From Lingula anatina (taxonomy: Eukaryota; Brachiopoda; Lingulata; Lingulida; Lingulidae), in contig NW_019774759.1 in NCBI RefSeq assembly GCF_001039355.2, forward strand, positions 484,854 through 513,329: a DNA stretch of 28,476 bases, given 5' to 3'. Of the stretch, positions 1 through 9,530 are shown piece by piece. The position numbers and the translations under genes are program-made. The notes under the pieces were generated by a model. The model saw only the letters and a list, made by a program, of their open reading frames with translations. It did not search any database and was not told the DNA's origin. Each line of letters begins with the position of its first letter. Position 1 is the first letter of the stretch.

Positions 1-403
1 AAAAAAAAAAAAAAAAAAAACGGAAGAGCCCATTAAACTTCCATGTTTAGGTATTGGCAATCAACCAGTTTTGCTTGGATTTCTGTCTTGGCTGAGATAA
101 AAGTTTTGGTTCATACAATGACAAATTAACAGTGTTCTATACTTCCTCATGTGTTGGACGTAATAGCACGGGTACTGTGCATGAATGTCAGACATAGAGC
201 TGGAGAGGAAAACAAACCTTAACACAGGCTAACAAGAAGATCAATTTAACATATATCATATGCATGGAGTTATATGTAAATTACAAATATCAGATATCTA
301 GCCGTAGTTTATAATGTCACTTTTGTAAATGAAAGTTTCTTACATATTATCTTATGCAACTTAATTAAACAAAGTTTAGTGTAATTTTAGGTTGATTCGA
401 CGT
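1..403. other. Downstream flank of gene 1
   Basis: The window opens with 20 A. From about 115 the sequence is the downstream part of unit A (matching 3028-3376 and 6255-7302 without the MITE). No gene was seen. Confidence 0.6.
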
Positions 404-444
404 TTTATTTCAGCTTGATAATAAACCGAATATAACAATTTATT
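404..444 (-). terminator. Candidate poly(A) signals of gene 1
   Basis: Two AATAAA hexamers on the minus strand (439-444 and 404-409) lie about 75 and 110 nt past the stop codon. The second is conserved in genes 2 and 3. Confidence 0.5.
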
Positions 445-516
445 CTGGTTACATTTGTTGTTCGGCTTGTGACCTCGAAAGTGTTCACTTGTTGAGATCA
501 GGTGAGAGCCATTGGG

Positions 517-1589
517 TTAAATTACTTTCCCGTAAAAATATGCACCTTTCATCGTGTCCCCTGTATTGAACAGCAAATGATTTATAACCATTTCACTTTT
601 GCTTATAGTACCGTTTCTGTCGAAATCCATGTCAGAGAAAATTTCTGGAGAAAATTCAGCGTGGAAAATCTTGAGAAAGTTGGCATACTCTTTTGCATCA
701 AGAGTATTATCCCCGTTTTCATCCACCAGATCAAAGAACGTAAGAGCCCATTCGTCTTCCTTGTCCAGATCATGTCGCTCAACAAATTTTGAAATTATTT
801 CAGCTTTATTTTTGATCACATCGTTTGCGGTAACGCTTTCTAAGTTTTTGTCATTCATAATCTCTTTCCACGCCGTGTCCCATACGGCCTGCAAAAAAGC
901 TCTCATTTTAACTTCCTTCTCGTGGGATTTTGTTATTGCACCTACTCTTGCTGCCGTCATATTAACGTATTCGTTTTTATCAAGTTTTCCATCTCCGTTT
1001 ATGTCCAGGATGTCTATGACATATCTCCATTTGGCAGCCCAAATATCACTTGGTGACTCTTCTTGTACCTGTAAGAGAAACAGACAATCATCATCTTATG
1101 ATTAAGGTTCCATCACTTTACACCATTATCAACGTTCCAATGCGTTTAATCTACTATAATTAAAGTAATAAACCAATATGTTTTATTGTGTTTACATGCC
1201 TTGCTACTCGGTGTTCAGAGTATCACTGTTTACTGCCTATGGCACACTGTGTTATACTGGTGGTGTGCAGTACTGTAGTAAGCAGTATTGTTTTATGGAT
1301 CTTATTAGTATTTGTTATTGGATTATAAACATGAACCTGAACTGCTAACACTGGCCTTAGAATTCAACACTCGTTTTGCCAAATTGGACATTTTTTTAAC
1401 GCCAAATAACAAAGATGACAAATACATTTTTTTCATGCATTATCCGAGAAATATTACATAACATGAAGAAAAACTTTTGTAAGTCAGTAAAGAAAATTTT
1501 GATACCTTTTTACCCCGTATAACCAGTGTGGAACCAACGCCACCCGTCAACATGGCAGCAAACACAATTATCAACAGACTGCAGAACAT
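517..1589 (-). CDS. Gene 1: secreted SCP/photoprotein-type EF-hand protein
   Basis: The spliced gene has a signal exon (1506-1589, start ATG at 1589) and a domain exon (517-1068, stop TAA). They are joined in phase 0 across a 437-bp intron with donor AAG|GTATC and acceptor TTACAG|GTACAAG, giving 211 aa. Residues 1-28 have a hydrophobic core (SLLIIVFAAML) followed by small residues, typical of a signal peptide. EF loops are at about 50-61 (DINGDGKLDKNE), 144-155 (DENGDNTLDAKE) and 176-187 (DFDRNGTISKSE). The second EF position, near 100-111, is degenerate. A sequon N-M-T follows loop I and a second one (NGT) lies in loop IV. The C-terminus is FYGKVI. Functional loops I/III/IV with lost II is known for sarcoplasmic Ca-binding proteins and Ca-regulated photoproteins. 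Extracellular Ca2+ binding is inferred, and the ligand or partner is unknown. The non-coding part of the signal exon probably begins at 1633. Confidence 0.85.
1190..1325. repeat. Intron repeat, shared with 4130-4270 and 8080-8215
   Basis: This coding-intron segment (CAGTACTGTAGTAAGCAGTA, TTTTATGGATCTTATTAG) is in all three units. A diverged relative lies in the 5' intron near 4860-4960 and 8800-8890 (TAGTACTGTTTTATGG), pointing to an older internal duplication or a small dispersed repeat. Confidence 0.45.
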
Positions 1590-1678
1590 CTTGGTTGGGT
1601 GCAAGTTTTCTTAAGGATGTTATATTCCAAGATCTGAAAGATATAATTTTGAATCCTCGTTATCGCTCACAAAAAAGG

Positions 1679-1703
1679 ATATATATATATATATATATAT
1701 ATA
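1679..1703. repeat. (AT)n microsatellite
   Basis: About 12 AT units in the 5' intron of gene 1, at the point where units B and C carry about 300 bp more. Confidence 0.9.
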
Positions 1704-1751
1704 AGTAAATTACTTTTATCCACAAACTTAAAGAATAAAAATGTGATTTAC

Positions 1752-1889
1752 CTTGGCTGTTCCAAACAGTCGTATGTATTCTACCGACTCCGTTATCAGC
1801 AAAGAAATAAGAGAAAACTGTGCAATACATGTTATATGTAAGAGAAGCTTTACTATCCCATTTTGGTAATTAGCATGACAAAGACGTCA
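1752..1889 (-). promoter_or_regulatory. Gene 1 near promoter and non-coding first exon
   Basis: The first exon ends at 1752 with donor CCAAG|GTAAATC. The conserved block at about 1866-1889 reads, on the minus strand, CTTTGTCATGCTAAT. Here the TATA-like TTTATTATG has decayed to TTTGTCATG. Exon sequence GTTTGGAACAGCCAAG is shared with genes 2 and 3. The transcription start is not determined. Confidence 0.55.
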
Positions 1890-2572
1890 GGTGATGAGCA
1901 GACGTTTTGTGCTGTTCTATTTTTGTAACATATCCACACCCACTTTGCAATTATTGTTACAAGATTGTGTATTTGATAATGCATCCAGTTCAGAATATAT
2001 GCAATTTTATTTAAACAGGTATTATGATTTCTGAATATGGAAGGAAAACTGGTCTGTTAAGGAATTGGGCTCTCACAAGTTTTTGTAACATTGGATGTTC
2101 ATGACAAAAGAACATACACGTGTAAGTGGCAGATAATGGGAAACAAAAGGTTAATTGGTAGGTTTTTTAATGTGGAAAACATTGACAGAACAATCTCATG
2201 GCAATTAATCAACCTTTTTGCAAAAAGATGTACTCGAAATATAAATTTGATCCTCATGACGTAATTTGACCCTGCTCAGTCATACGTGAAAAGACACGAC
2301 AATCCATCGTGTGCATCGAAGCATGACTTCCCCAGGAACCTATATTTACATAAACATTTGTTATATGAAATAAATCTTTTACATTCTGGGTATTTTTCTA
2401 AGTGTTCACTTTTTTAAATACGCCCTGTATTGTATTTCTAACACTAAATTTGGTGTGTAATTTTCAACTGGTACACGGAATAAATGTATGCCTACACATG
2501 ATTAAGACCGATACGGCATGTCACTAATTAATAATGATGGAAACTGAAAAACATAAAAATATTTTGATTTAC

Positions 2573-2704
2573 CTTACTACAAAGAAAGCTATTTTGCCAC
2601 CTCCCGATCCCGTTGATCCGCAAAGGAATAAATGTGTATCTTATGTTATTTGTGATGTCGTGTTGTCGTTAATATCGCATGAGGGTTATTAGCATGATAA
2701 AGAC
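2573..2704 (-). promoter_or_regulatory. Gene 1 far promoter and alternative first exon
   Basis: This is a second copy of the block about 0.8 kb farther upstream (2678-2704, minus strand CTTTATCATGCTAAT then AACCCTCATG), followed by a possible first exon with donor TAAG|GTAAATC at 2573. It is preserved almost base for base in unit B at 5818-5950, which argues for function or for a recent duplication. Confidence 0.5.
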
Positions 2705-3376
2705 ACTAGGCTGACGACACATGTGTGTTTTTTTGTTTGTTTTTAATATCCTGTATGTTCCCTTTCAAAAGTTATGTTTTCATATGTGATGATGGTGTCA
2801 GAATAACATAATTGCTAAGGAAAAACGCTTGAACAGTCCGATTTTTAAAAAGAATTCGCATATTAAGCTTGAACTCCACGGAATTAATGGTAGGATTGTT
2901 ACCTTTATGGCTGTTTGATTATTTTGATTATATACATTATAAAGTGCTTCATAACGTCGCGTCTCTGTCGAAATGTTTGTTATGTGTTGTACAGGCTAAA
3001 ATAACATAAGACTCTTGATACAGATAATGACAGGACAACAGTGTACTATATTCTCCCTCACGTGTTGGGCGTATCAGCACTGTGCATGTATGTCACATAT
3101 TGAGCCGGAGAAGACAAAACCTAAACACTAACTAACAAGAAGATCAGTTAAACACACAGGTAGGTTCATAAAAACGACCCGTTAAATTCTTTCTATCTGA
3201 ATTCAAATTATTTCGCATGGACCAACATGTATATCAAAACACAAGGGATGTATACTGAAACATAAATCTGGCCATAGTTAATAATATCATTTCTGTAAAT
3301 GTATGTTCTGTATATTCTTACATGTTATTTTATACGACTTAGCAACACATTTGTGTAATTTTAGGTTGATTTGACA

Positions 3377-3382
3377 TTTATT
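3377..3382 (-). terminator. Candidate poly(A) signal of gene 2
   Basis: AATAAA on the minus strand about 85 nt past the stop, aligned with that of gene 3. Confidence 0.5.
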
Positions 3383-3464
3383 TCAGCTTGATATTAAAAC
3401 AAAGAAATTTATATTCTGGTTACATCTGTTGTTCTCTTATTGAGACCAGTTGAGTGCCATTGGG

Positions 3465-4523
3465 TTAAATCACTTTCCCGTAAAAATTTGCACCTTTCAT
3501 GGTGTCCCCTGTATTGAACAGCAAATGATTTATAACCATTTCAGCTCTGCTAATATCACCACTTTTGTCAAAATCCATTTCAGAGAAAATTTCTGCAGAA
3601 AATTTAGCGTGAAAAATCTTGAGGAAATTGGCATACTCTTTTGCAACAAGAGCGTCATCCTCGTTTTCATCTACCAACTCAAAGAACGTAAGAGCCCATT
3701 TGTCTTCGATGTCCAGATGGTGTACCTCAACAAATTTTGAAATCATTTCAGCTTTGTTTTTGATCACGTCGTTTGCAGTAAAGCTTACTAAGTTTTCGTT
3801 ATTCAACACCTCTTTCCACCACTTGTCCCATACGGCTTGCAAATAAGCTCTCATTATTTCTTCCTTCTCGGCAGACTTCGTTATTGCGCCTACTCTTGCT
3901 GCCATCATATTTATGTACTCGTTTTTATCCAGTTTTCCATCTCCGTTTATGTCCAGGATGTCTATGACATATCTCCATTTGGCAGCCCAAATATCACTTG
4001 GTGTCTCTTCTTGTACCTGTAAGAGAAACAGACAATCATCATCTTATGATTAAGGTTCTATCACTTTACACCGTTATCAACGTTCCACTGCATTTTATGT
4101 ATTATAATAAAAGTAATAAAACAATAAGTTTTTATTGTGTTTACATGCCTTGCTACTCGGTGTTCAGAGCATCACTGTTTACTGCCTATGGCTCACTGTG
4201 TTATACTGGTAGTGTGCAGTACTGTAGTAAGCAGTATTGTTTTATGGATCTTATTAGCATTTGTTATTGAATTATAAGCATGAACCTGAACTGCTAACAC
4301 TGGCCTTAGAATTCAACATTCGTTTAGCCAATTTGGACGTTATTTTTAACGCCAAAAAACAAAGATGACAAATACATTTTTTCAATAGTACATTACATAA
4401 AGAAAAACTTTGGTAAGTCAGCACAGGTAATTCTGATACCTTTTTATCCCGTATAACCAGTGTGGACGCAACGCCACCCGTCAACATGCCAGCAAACACA
4501 GTTATCAATAGACTGCAGAACAT
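3465..4523 (-). CDS. Gene 2: secreted SCP/photoprotein-type EF-hand protein
   Basis: Same two-exon coding structure as gene 1: signal exon 4440-4523 (28 codons) and domain exon 3465-4016, joined in phase 0 over a 423-bp intron, 211 aa. The leader MFCSLLITVFAGML is strongly hydrophobic. EF loops are DINGDGKLDKNE (I), DENEDDALVAKE (III) and DFDKSGDISRAE (IV); loop II is degenerate. Loop III has V at position 9 and no Gly at position 6, so it may bind Ca2+ more weakly than in gene 1. It differs from most paralogs in having N-M-M where they have the N-M-T sequon after loop I. The C-terminus is ANFYGKVI. It lies in the second copy of a roughly 3 kb tandem unit and is very close to genes 1 and 3, so it is a recent duplicate. 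Signal-exon 5' edge is probably 4567. Confidence 0.85.
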
Positions 4524-4601
4524 CTCGGTTGGGTGCAGGTCTTCTTAAAGATGTTATATTCCAAGATCTGAAAGATATAATTTTTAATCTTCGTTATTGC
4601 T

Positions 4602-4602
<1 letters not shown>

Positions 4603-4645
<43 letters not shown>
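4603..4645. repeat. Poly(A) run, 43 nt
   Basis: Uninterrupted A run in the 5' intron of gene 2. Runs of this length are prone to assembly error. Confidence 0.95.
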
Positions 4646-4650
<5 letters not shown>

Positions 4651-4996
4651 TTCTCCAATTTTAATTAAAATCTAATTAATCAGCGGACATATATACAACA
4701 GTTCATTGGTGAATCAGAGGCACTTCCTCAGACCATCAGTTGGACAAAATGTGGATATTTTGGACCTTGGACCCCCTGTGGTTCAACCGAAGGGTGCAGG
4801 TGGGGGGGGAGATTTACTTTTGGGCCACGAGATCGTCTCTCACAAAAAATTGGGGGAAGGCGCAACCTGTCTCACATATTGGACAGTGTCATAGCGTGTA
4901 GTTCTGTTGCGAATAGTACTGTTTTATGGATCATATTAGTATTTATTCATGATTAACATTACTTTTATCTATTAGAGAAGAAAAATTGTGATTTAC

Positions 4997-5135
4997 CTTG
5001 GATGTTCCAAACAAAGTTATGTCTTCTACTGACTCCGTTGATCAACAAAGGAATAAGAGAAAACTGTGCAATACATGTTATATGTGAGAGAAGCTATACT
5101 ATCCCATGGTGGTTATTAGCATGACAAAGACGTCA
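4997..5135 (-). promoter_or_regulatory. Gene 2 near promoter and non-coding first exon
   Basis: The donor CCAAG|GTAAATC is at 4997 and the block at about 5105-5135. The stretch matching GGAATAAGAGAAAACTG on the plus strand is shared with genes 1 and 3 and probably lies in the first exon. The layout equals that of gene 1. Confidence 0.55.
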
Positions 5136-5817
5136 GGTGATGATCAGACGTTGCTTGCTGTTCTATTTTTGTAACATATCTACATCCACTTTGAAATCAT
5201 TGTAACAAGATTGTGTATTTGATAATGCATCCAGTTCAGAATATATGCAATTTTATTTGAACAGGTATTATGATTTCTGAATATGGAAGGAAAACTGGTC
5301 TGTTAAGGAATTGGGCTCTCACAAGTTTTTGTAACATTGGATGTTCATGACAAAAGAACATACATGTGTAAGTGGCAGATAATAGGAAGCAAAAGATTAA
5401 TTGGTATGTTTTTTAATGCGGAAAACATTGACAGAACAATTTCATGGCAGTTAATCAACCTTTTGCAAAAAGATGTACTCGAAATATAAATTTGATCCTC
5501 ACGACGTAATTTGACCCTGCTCAGTCACACGTGAAAAGACACGACAATCCATGGTGTGCATTGAATCATGACTTCCCCAGGAACCTATATTTACATAAAC
5601 ATTTGTTATATGAAATAAATATTTTACATTCTGGGTATTTTTCTAAGTGTTCACTTTTTTAAATACGCCCTGTATTGTATTTCTAACACTAAATTTGGTG
5701 TGTAATTTTCAACTGGTACACGGAATAAATGTATGCCTACACATGATTAAGACCGATACGACATGTCACTAATTAATAATGCATGGAACCTGAAAAACAT
5801 AAAATATTTTAATTTAC

Positions 5818-5950
5818 CTTACTGCAAAGTCAGCTCTTTTGCCACCTCCCGATCCCGTTGATCCGCAAAGGAATAAATGTGTATCGTATGTTATTTGTAA
5901 TGTCGTGTTGTCGTTAATATCGCATGAGGGTTATTAGCATGATAAAGACA
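5818..5950 (-). promoter_or_regulatory. Gene 2 far promoter and alternative first exon
   Basis: Tandem copy of the gene 1 far promoter: donor TAAG|GTAAATT at 5818, block at 5923-5950 (minus strand CTTTATCATGCTAAT). Confidence 0.5.
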
Positions 5951-6318
5951 GTAGGCTGACGACACGTGTGTGGTTTTTGTTTGTTTTTAATATCCTGTCT
6001 GTTCCCTTCCAAAAATTATGTTTTCATATGTGATGATGGTGTCAGAATAACATAATTGCTAAGGAAAAACGATTTTTTTAAATTTTTGCATTGCATTCAA
6101 CTCCACAGAATTAAAAGAAGAATTGTTACCTTAATGGCTGTTTGATTATTTTGATTATATATATTATAACATGCTTCATAACGTCGCGTCTCTGTCGAAA
6201 TGTTTGTTATGTGTTGTACAGGCTAAAATAACATAAGACTCTTGATTCAGACAATGACAAGACAACAATGTAATGTATTCTCCCTCACGTGTTGGGCGTA
6301 ATAGCATTGTGCATGTAT
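5951..6318. other. Spacer between units B and C
   Basis: Matches 2705-3091 of unit A closely. It contains no frame of interest or RNA gene. The MITE begins at its right edge. Confidence 0.5.
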
Positions 6319-6319
6319 A

Positions 6320-6660
6320 GCCCCTATTTCACACAGACCACGAATCCCACGAATGGCCATGAATTGACAAATTTCACGATTCGTGGTTGAATCGTAATCA
6401 GTTCGTGAAGTTCTCAACAGATTCGTATCTATTCGTAGTCAGTTCTTGCACTTCTTGACCAACAGGAATTGGTGGCAAAAACTTTGATGCCCCTTTTTCA
6501 CACAGACCACGAATCCCACGAATCGCCAGGAATTGAAAATTTCAGGATTCGTGGTTGAATCGTAATCAGTTCGTGAAGTTCTTAGCAGATTCGTATATAA
6601 TCGTAGTCAGTTATTGCAATTCTTGATCAATCGGGAATTCGTGGCAAAAATTTTGAGCTG
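6320..6660. repeat. Duplicated left arm in the MITE (period about 169 bp)
   Basis: The left inverted-repeat end GCCCCT(A/T)TTTCACACAG recurs at 6489, followed by the same arm (ACCACGAATCCCACGAAT and TCGTAATCAGTTCGTGAAG) in both copies. Confidence 0.7.
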
Positions 6661-6726
6661 TTCAAAGTTTTGGCCACGAAATCCCGATTCCAAAAAATCG
6701 TAGTGAATTTCTGGACAATATTCGTG

Positions 6727-6930
6727 CGATTCCAACCGAATCCCACGAATATTCGTAACACTATCGCACCTGTATCGTAACTGAATCGTAGAGCGTGTCG
6801 AATTAGACCAGAAAATTGGCAAAATCTCACGATTCCAGTCGAATCCCACGAATATTCGTAACACTATCGTACCTGTATCGTAACTGAATCGTGAGCGTGT
6901 CGAATTAGACCAGAAAATTGGCAAAATCTC
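6727..6930. repeat. 102-bp direct repeat in the MITE right arm
   Basis: 6727-6828 and 6829-6930 are near-identical, each running from CGATTCCA through GAATCCCACGAATATTCG to GGCAAAATCTCA. Confidence 0.7.
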
Positions 6931-7302
6931 ACGAATCCTCACGAATCCTGAAATTTATCAATTGCTGGCGATTCGTGGGATTCGTGGTCTGTGTGAAATA
7001 GGGGCCTATGTCACATATTGAGCCGGAGAAGACAAAACCTAAACACTGACTAACAAGAAGATCAGTTTAACACACAGGTAGGTCCATAAAAACGACCTGT
7101 TAAATACTTTCCATCTCAATTCAAATTATTTCTTATGGACCTACCTGTATATCAAAATACAAGGGATGTATATTGAAACATATATCTCAGATTCTGGCCA
7201 TAGTTAATCATATCATTTCTGTAAATGTATGTTCTGTGTATTCTTACATATCATTTTATACGACTTAGCAACACATTTGTGTAATTTTAGGTTGATTTGA
7301 CA

Positions 7303-7308
7303 TTTATT
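7303..7308 (-). terminator. Candidate poly(A) signal of gene 3
   Basis: AATAAA on the minus strand about 100 nt past the stop, in sequence shared with gene 2. Confidence 0.5.
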
Positions 7309-7410
7309 TCAGCTTGATAATAAAACAAACAAAAATTTCTAGTTACATCTGTTGTTCGACTCGTGACGTCGTAAGTTTCCACTTATTGGGACCAGTTGAG
7401 AGCCATTGGG

Positions 7411-8490
7411 TTAAATTACTTTCCCGTAAAAATTTGCACCTTTCATGGTGTCCCCTGTATTGAACATCAAATGATTTATAACCATTTCAGCTTTGCTAAT
7501 AGCACCACTTTTGTCAAAATCCATTTCAGAGAAAATTTGTGCAGAAAATTTAGCTTGGAAAATCTGGAGAAAATTGGCATACTCTTTTGCATCAAGAGTG
7601 TCATCCCCGTTTTCATCCACCAGCTCAAAGAACGTAAGAGCCCATTTATCTTCGATGCCCAGATAATGTCTCTCAACCAATTTCGAAATGATTTCGGCTT
7701 TGTTTTTGATCATGTCGTTTGCAGCAAAGCTTTCTAAGTTTTCGTCATGCAAAGCCACTTTAAACCACTTGTCCCATATGGCCTGCAAATAAGCTCTCAT
7801 GTTCTTTTCTTTCTCGGTTGACTTTGTTATTGCTCCTACTCTTGCTGCCGTCATATTAACGTATTCGTTTTTATCCAGTTTTCCATCTCCGTTTATGTCC
7901 AAGTTGTCTATGACAAATCTCCATTTGGCGGCCCAGATATCACTTGGTGGCTCTGATTGTACCTGTAAGAATAATATGCAATCATTATTTTATGATTAAG
8001 GTTCCATCACTTTACACCATTAGCTACGTTCCAATGCGTTTATAATGTATTATAACTGAAGTAATAAACCAATATGTTTTATTGTGTTTACATGCCTTGC
8101 TACTCGGTGTTCAGAGCATCACTGTTTACTGCCTATGGCACACTGGGTTATACTGGTAGTGTGCAGTACTGTAGTAAGCAGTATTGTTTTATGGATCTTA
8201 TTAGCATTTGTTATTGAATTATAAGCATGAAACTGAACTGCTAACACTGGCCTTAGAATTCAACACTCGTTTAGCAAATTTGGACGTTATTTTTAACGCC
8301 CAAAAAAAAAAAAAAAAAAAAAAAAACAAAGATGACAAATACATTTTTTCAATAGTACATTACATAAAGAAAAACTTTGGTAAGTCAGCACAGGTATTTC
8401 TGATACCTTTTTATCCCGTATAACCAGTGTGGAACCAACGCCACCCGTCAACATGGCAGCAAAAATGGCTATCAACAGACTGCAGAACAT
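7411..8490 (-). CDS. Gene 3: secreted SCP/photoprotein-type EF-hand protein
   Basis: Signal exon 8407-8490 (28 codons, leader MFCSLLIAIFAAML) and domain exon 7411-7962, joined in phase 0 over a 444-bp intron with acceptor TTACAG|GTACAATC, 211 aa. EF loops are DINGDGKLDKNE (I), DENGDDTLDAKE (III) and DFDKSGAISKAE (IV); loop II is degenerate. The N-M-T sequon after loop I is present and there is no Cys in the mature part. The C-terminus is ANFYGKVI. The intron carries a 25-A run that genes 1 and 2 lack at the matching site. It sits in the third tandem unit, which has only the near promoter copy. The signal exon probably begins at 8534 in its 5'UTR. Family assignment is by EF-loop pattern and C-terminal motif; the physiological role is unknown. 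Confidence 0.85.
8302..8326. repeat. Poly(A) run, 25 nt
   Basis: Expansion in the coding intron of gene 3 of a short A run present in gene 2 (GCCAAAAAACAAAG). Confidence 0.95.
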
Positions 8491-8945
8491 CTTGGTTGGG
8501 TGCAGGTCTTCCTAAAGAGGTTATATTCCAATATCTGGAAGATATGATTTTACATCCACGTTATCGTCGCTCACAAAGTCATCTCACATTCTCCAATTAA
8601 TCTAATTAGCGGGCATATATACAGCAGTTCACTGGTGAATCTAAGAGGTCGTGCCAACACATCAACGTTGAGGCACCTGTTCATACCATCAGCTGGACCA
8701 GTGTGGACATCTTGGACCTTGACCCCTTGTGGTTCAACCGAAGGTAAATGTGACCATTTACATTTGGTCCCAGAGATCTTCACTGACAAAAAGCAGAGAA
8801 AGGCGCAACCTGTCACACATCTGGGACAGTGTTACAGTGTGTAGTTCTGTAACAGGTAGTACTGTTTTATGGGTCACATTAATATTTATAAATGGTTTAT
8901 AAGTACATTACTTTTATCTATTAAAGAAGAAAAAAAGTGATTTAC

Positions 8946-9081
8946 CTTGGCTGTTCCAAACAATCTTATGTATTCTACCGACTGATCAGCAAGGGAATAA
9001 GAGAAAACTACGTAATTCCCTGTTCTATGTTGGAAAATCTTTTACATCCCATGGTGGTAATTTCACATGATAAAGACGTCA
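8946..9081 (-). promoter_or_regulatory. Gene 3 promoter and non-coding first exon
   Basis: The donor CCAAG|GTAAATC is at 8946 and the block at about 9050-9081 (minus strand CTTTATCATG, with the ATGCTAAT part changed to ATGTGAAAT). No second copy was found upstream, unlike genes 1 and 2. Confidence 0.5.
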
Positions 9082-9404
9082 GGTGATGATCAGATTGTTG
9101 CCTGTTGTTCATTTTTTGTAACATATCTACATCCGCTTTGAAATCATTGTAACGTGATTGTGTAGCTGATAATACATTCAGTTCGGAATATTTGATATGC
9201 AACATTATTTGAACAGGTATTATAGTTTCTGAATATGGAAGGAAATACGGTCTGTTTATTAAATCTGGACCCTCACAGGTCCATATACTTTTAAACAAAA
9301 GCAATGTGAAAGTGCTAATACGTTTTTTTAGTCAATTAAAATTTCTTTGAAATTGTGGTCAGCATTGTGGCTAAATAGCTCCAGGTCTACACATGCGTTC
9401 ATTT

Positions 9405-9530
9405 CTGTCTGCCTGCCTGTCTGTCTGTCTGTCTGCCTAAGTCTGTTAAATAGAATCCTTCTTAAGTTAGCAGTTACATAAGCACACGCTCTCACGCACG
9501 CGCACACATACAGGCACACACAGACACAGA
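9405..9530. repeat. (GTCT)n and CA-rich low-complexity tract
   Basis: GTCTGTCTGTCTGTCT near 9417-9433, then a CACACG/CACACA-rich tract at about 9482-9530. The 77-aa minus-strand frame here is a repeat translation. Confidence 0.85.

Larger units (their letters stand above)
115..3027 (-). repeat. Tandem duplication unit A
   Basis: First of three tandem copies, covering gene 1, both its promoters and its 3' flank. Landmarks repeated in each unit are TGTTGG(A/G)CGTA downstream of the gene, CTAACAAGAAGATCA, the two exons and the promoter blocks. Relative to units B and C it lacks about 300 bp of 5' intron, replaced by an (AT)n run at 1679-1703. Confidence 0.75.
3028..6254 (-). repeat. Tandem duplication unit B
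   Basis: Second copy, carrying gene 2. Long stretches such as 5220-5760 match 1974-2510 nearly base for base. A 43-A run at 4603-4645 marks the point where A has the (AT)n run. Confidence 0.75.
6319..7006. mobile_element. MITE, PIF/Harbinger-like, 688 bp
   Basis: Terminal inverted repeats begin AGCCCCTATTTCACACAGAC and GGCCCCTATTTCACACAGAC (right end read in reverse). The insert is flanked by TAT at 6316-6318 and 7007-7009. Unit A/B sequence at 3084-3093 reads GCATGTATGT without insertion, so the boundaries and the 3-bp target duplication are read directly. The element is rich in CGAATCCCACGAAT. It has no transposase; the 111-aa minus-strand frame inside is repeat translation. Harbinger affinity is inferred from the 3-bp duplication and the GCCCC ends. 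Confidence 0.8.
6255..9300 (-). repeat. Tandem duplication unit C
   Basis: Third copy, carrying gene 3. It holds a 688-bp MITE in its downstream flank. Similarity to A and B fades near 9240-9300, so the segment with the far promoter is missing. Confidence 0.7.

Noticed and set aside
1-20. A-run at the start of the window as a retrogene poly(A) tail
   Set aside because: No sequence to the left is available and nothing to the right on either strand resembles a processed transcript.
6607-6942. 111-aa minus-strand frame with internal repeats
   Set aside because: It lies wholly inside the MITE and its repeat follows the 102-bp DNA repeat.
8571-8844. Overlapping frames of 69-81 aa on both strands in the 5' intron of gene 3
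   Set aside because: The homologous stretch in unit B (about 4650-4890) does not keep the frames, so it is intron sequence.
9405-9530. Short regular repeats as a CRISPR array
   Set aside because: Simple microsatellites without spacers, in a eukaryotic setting.
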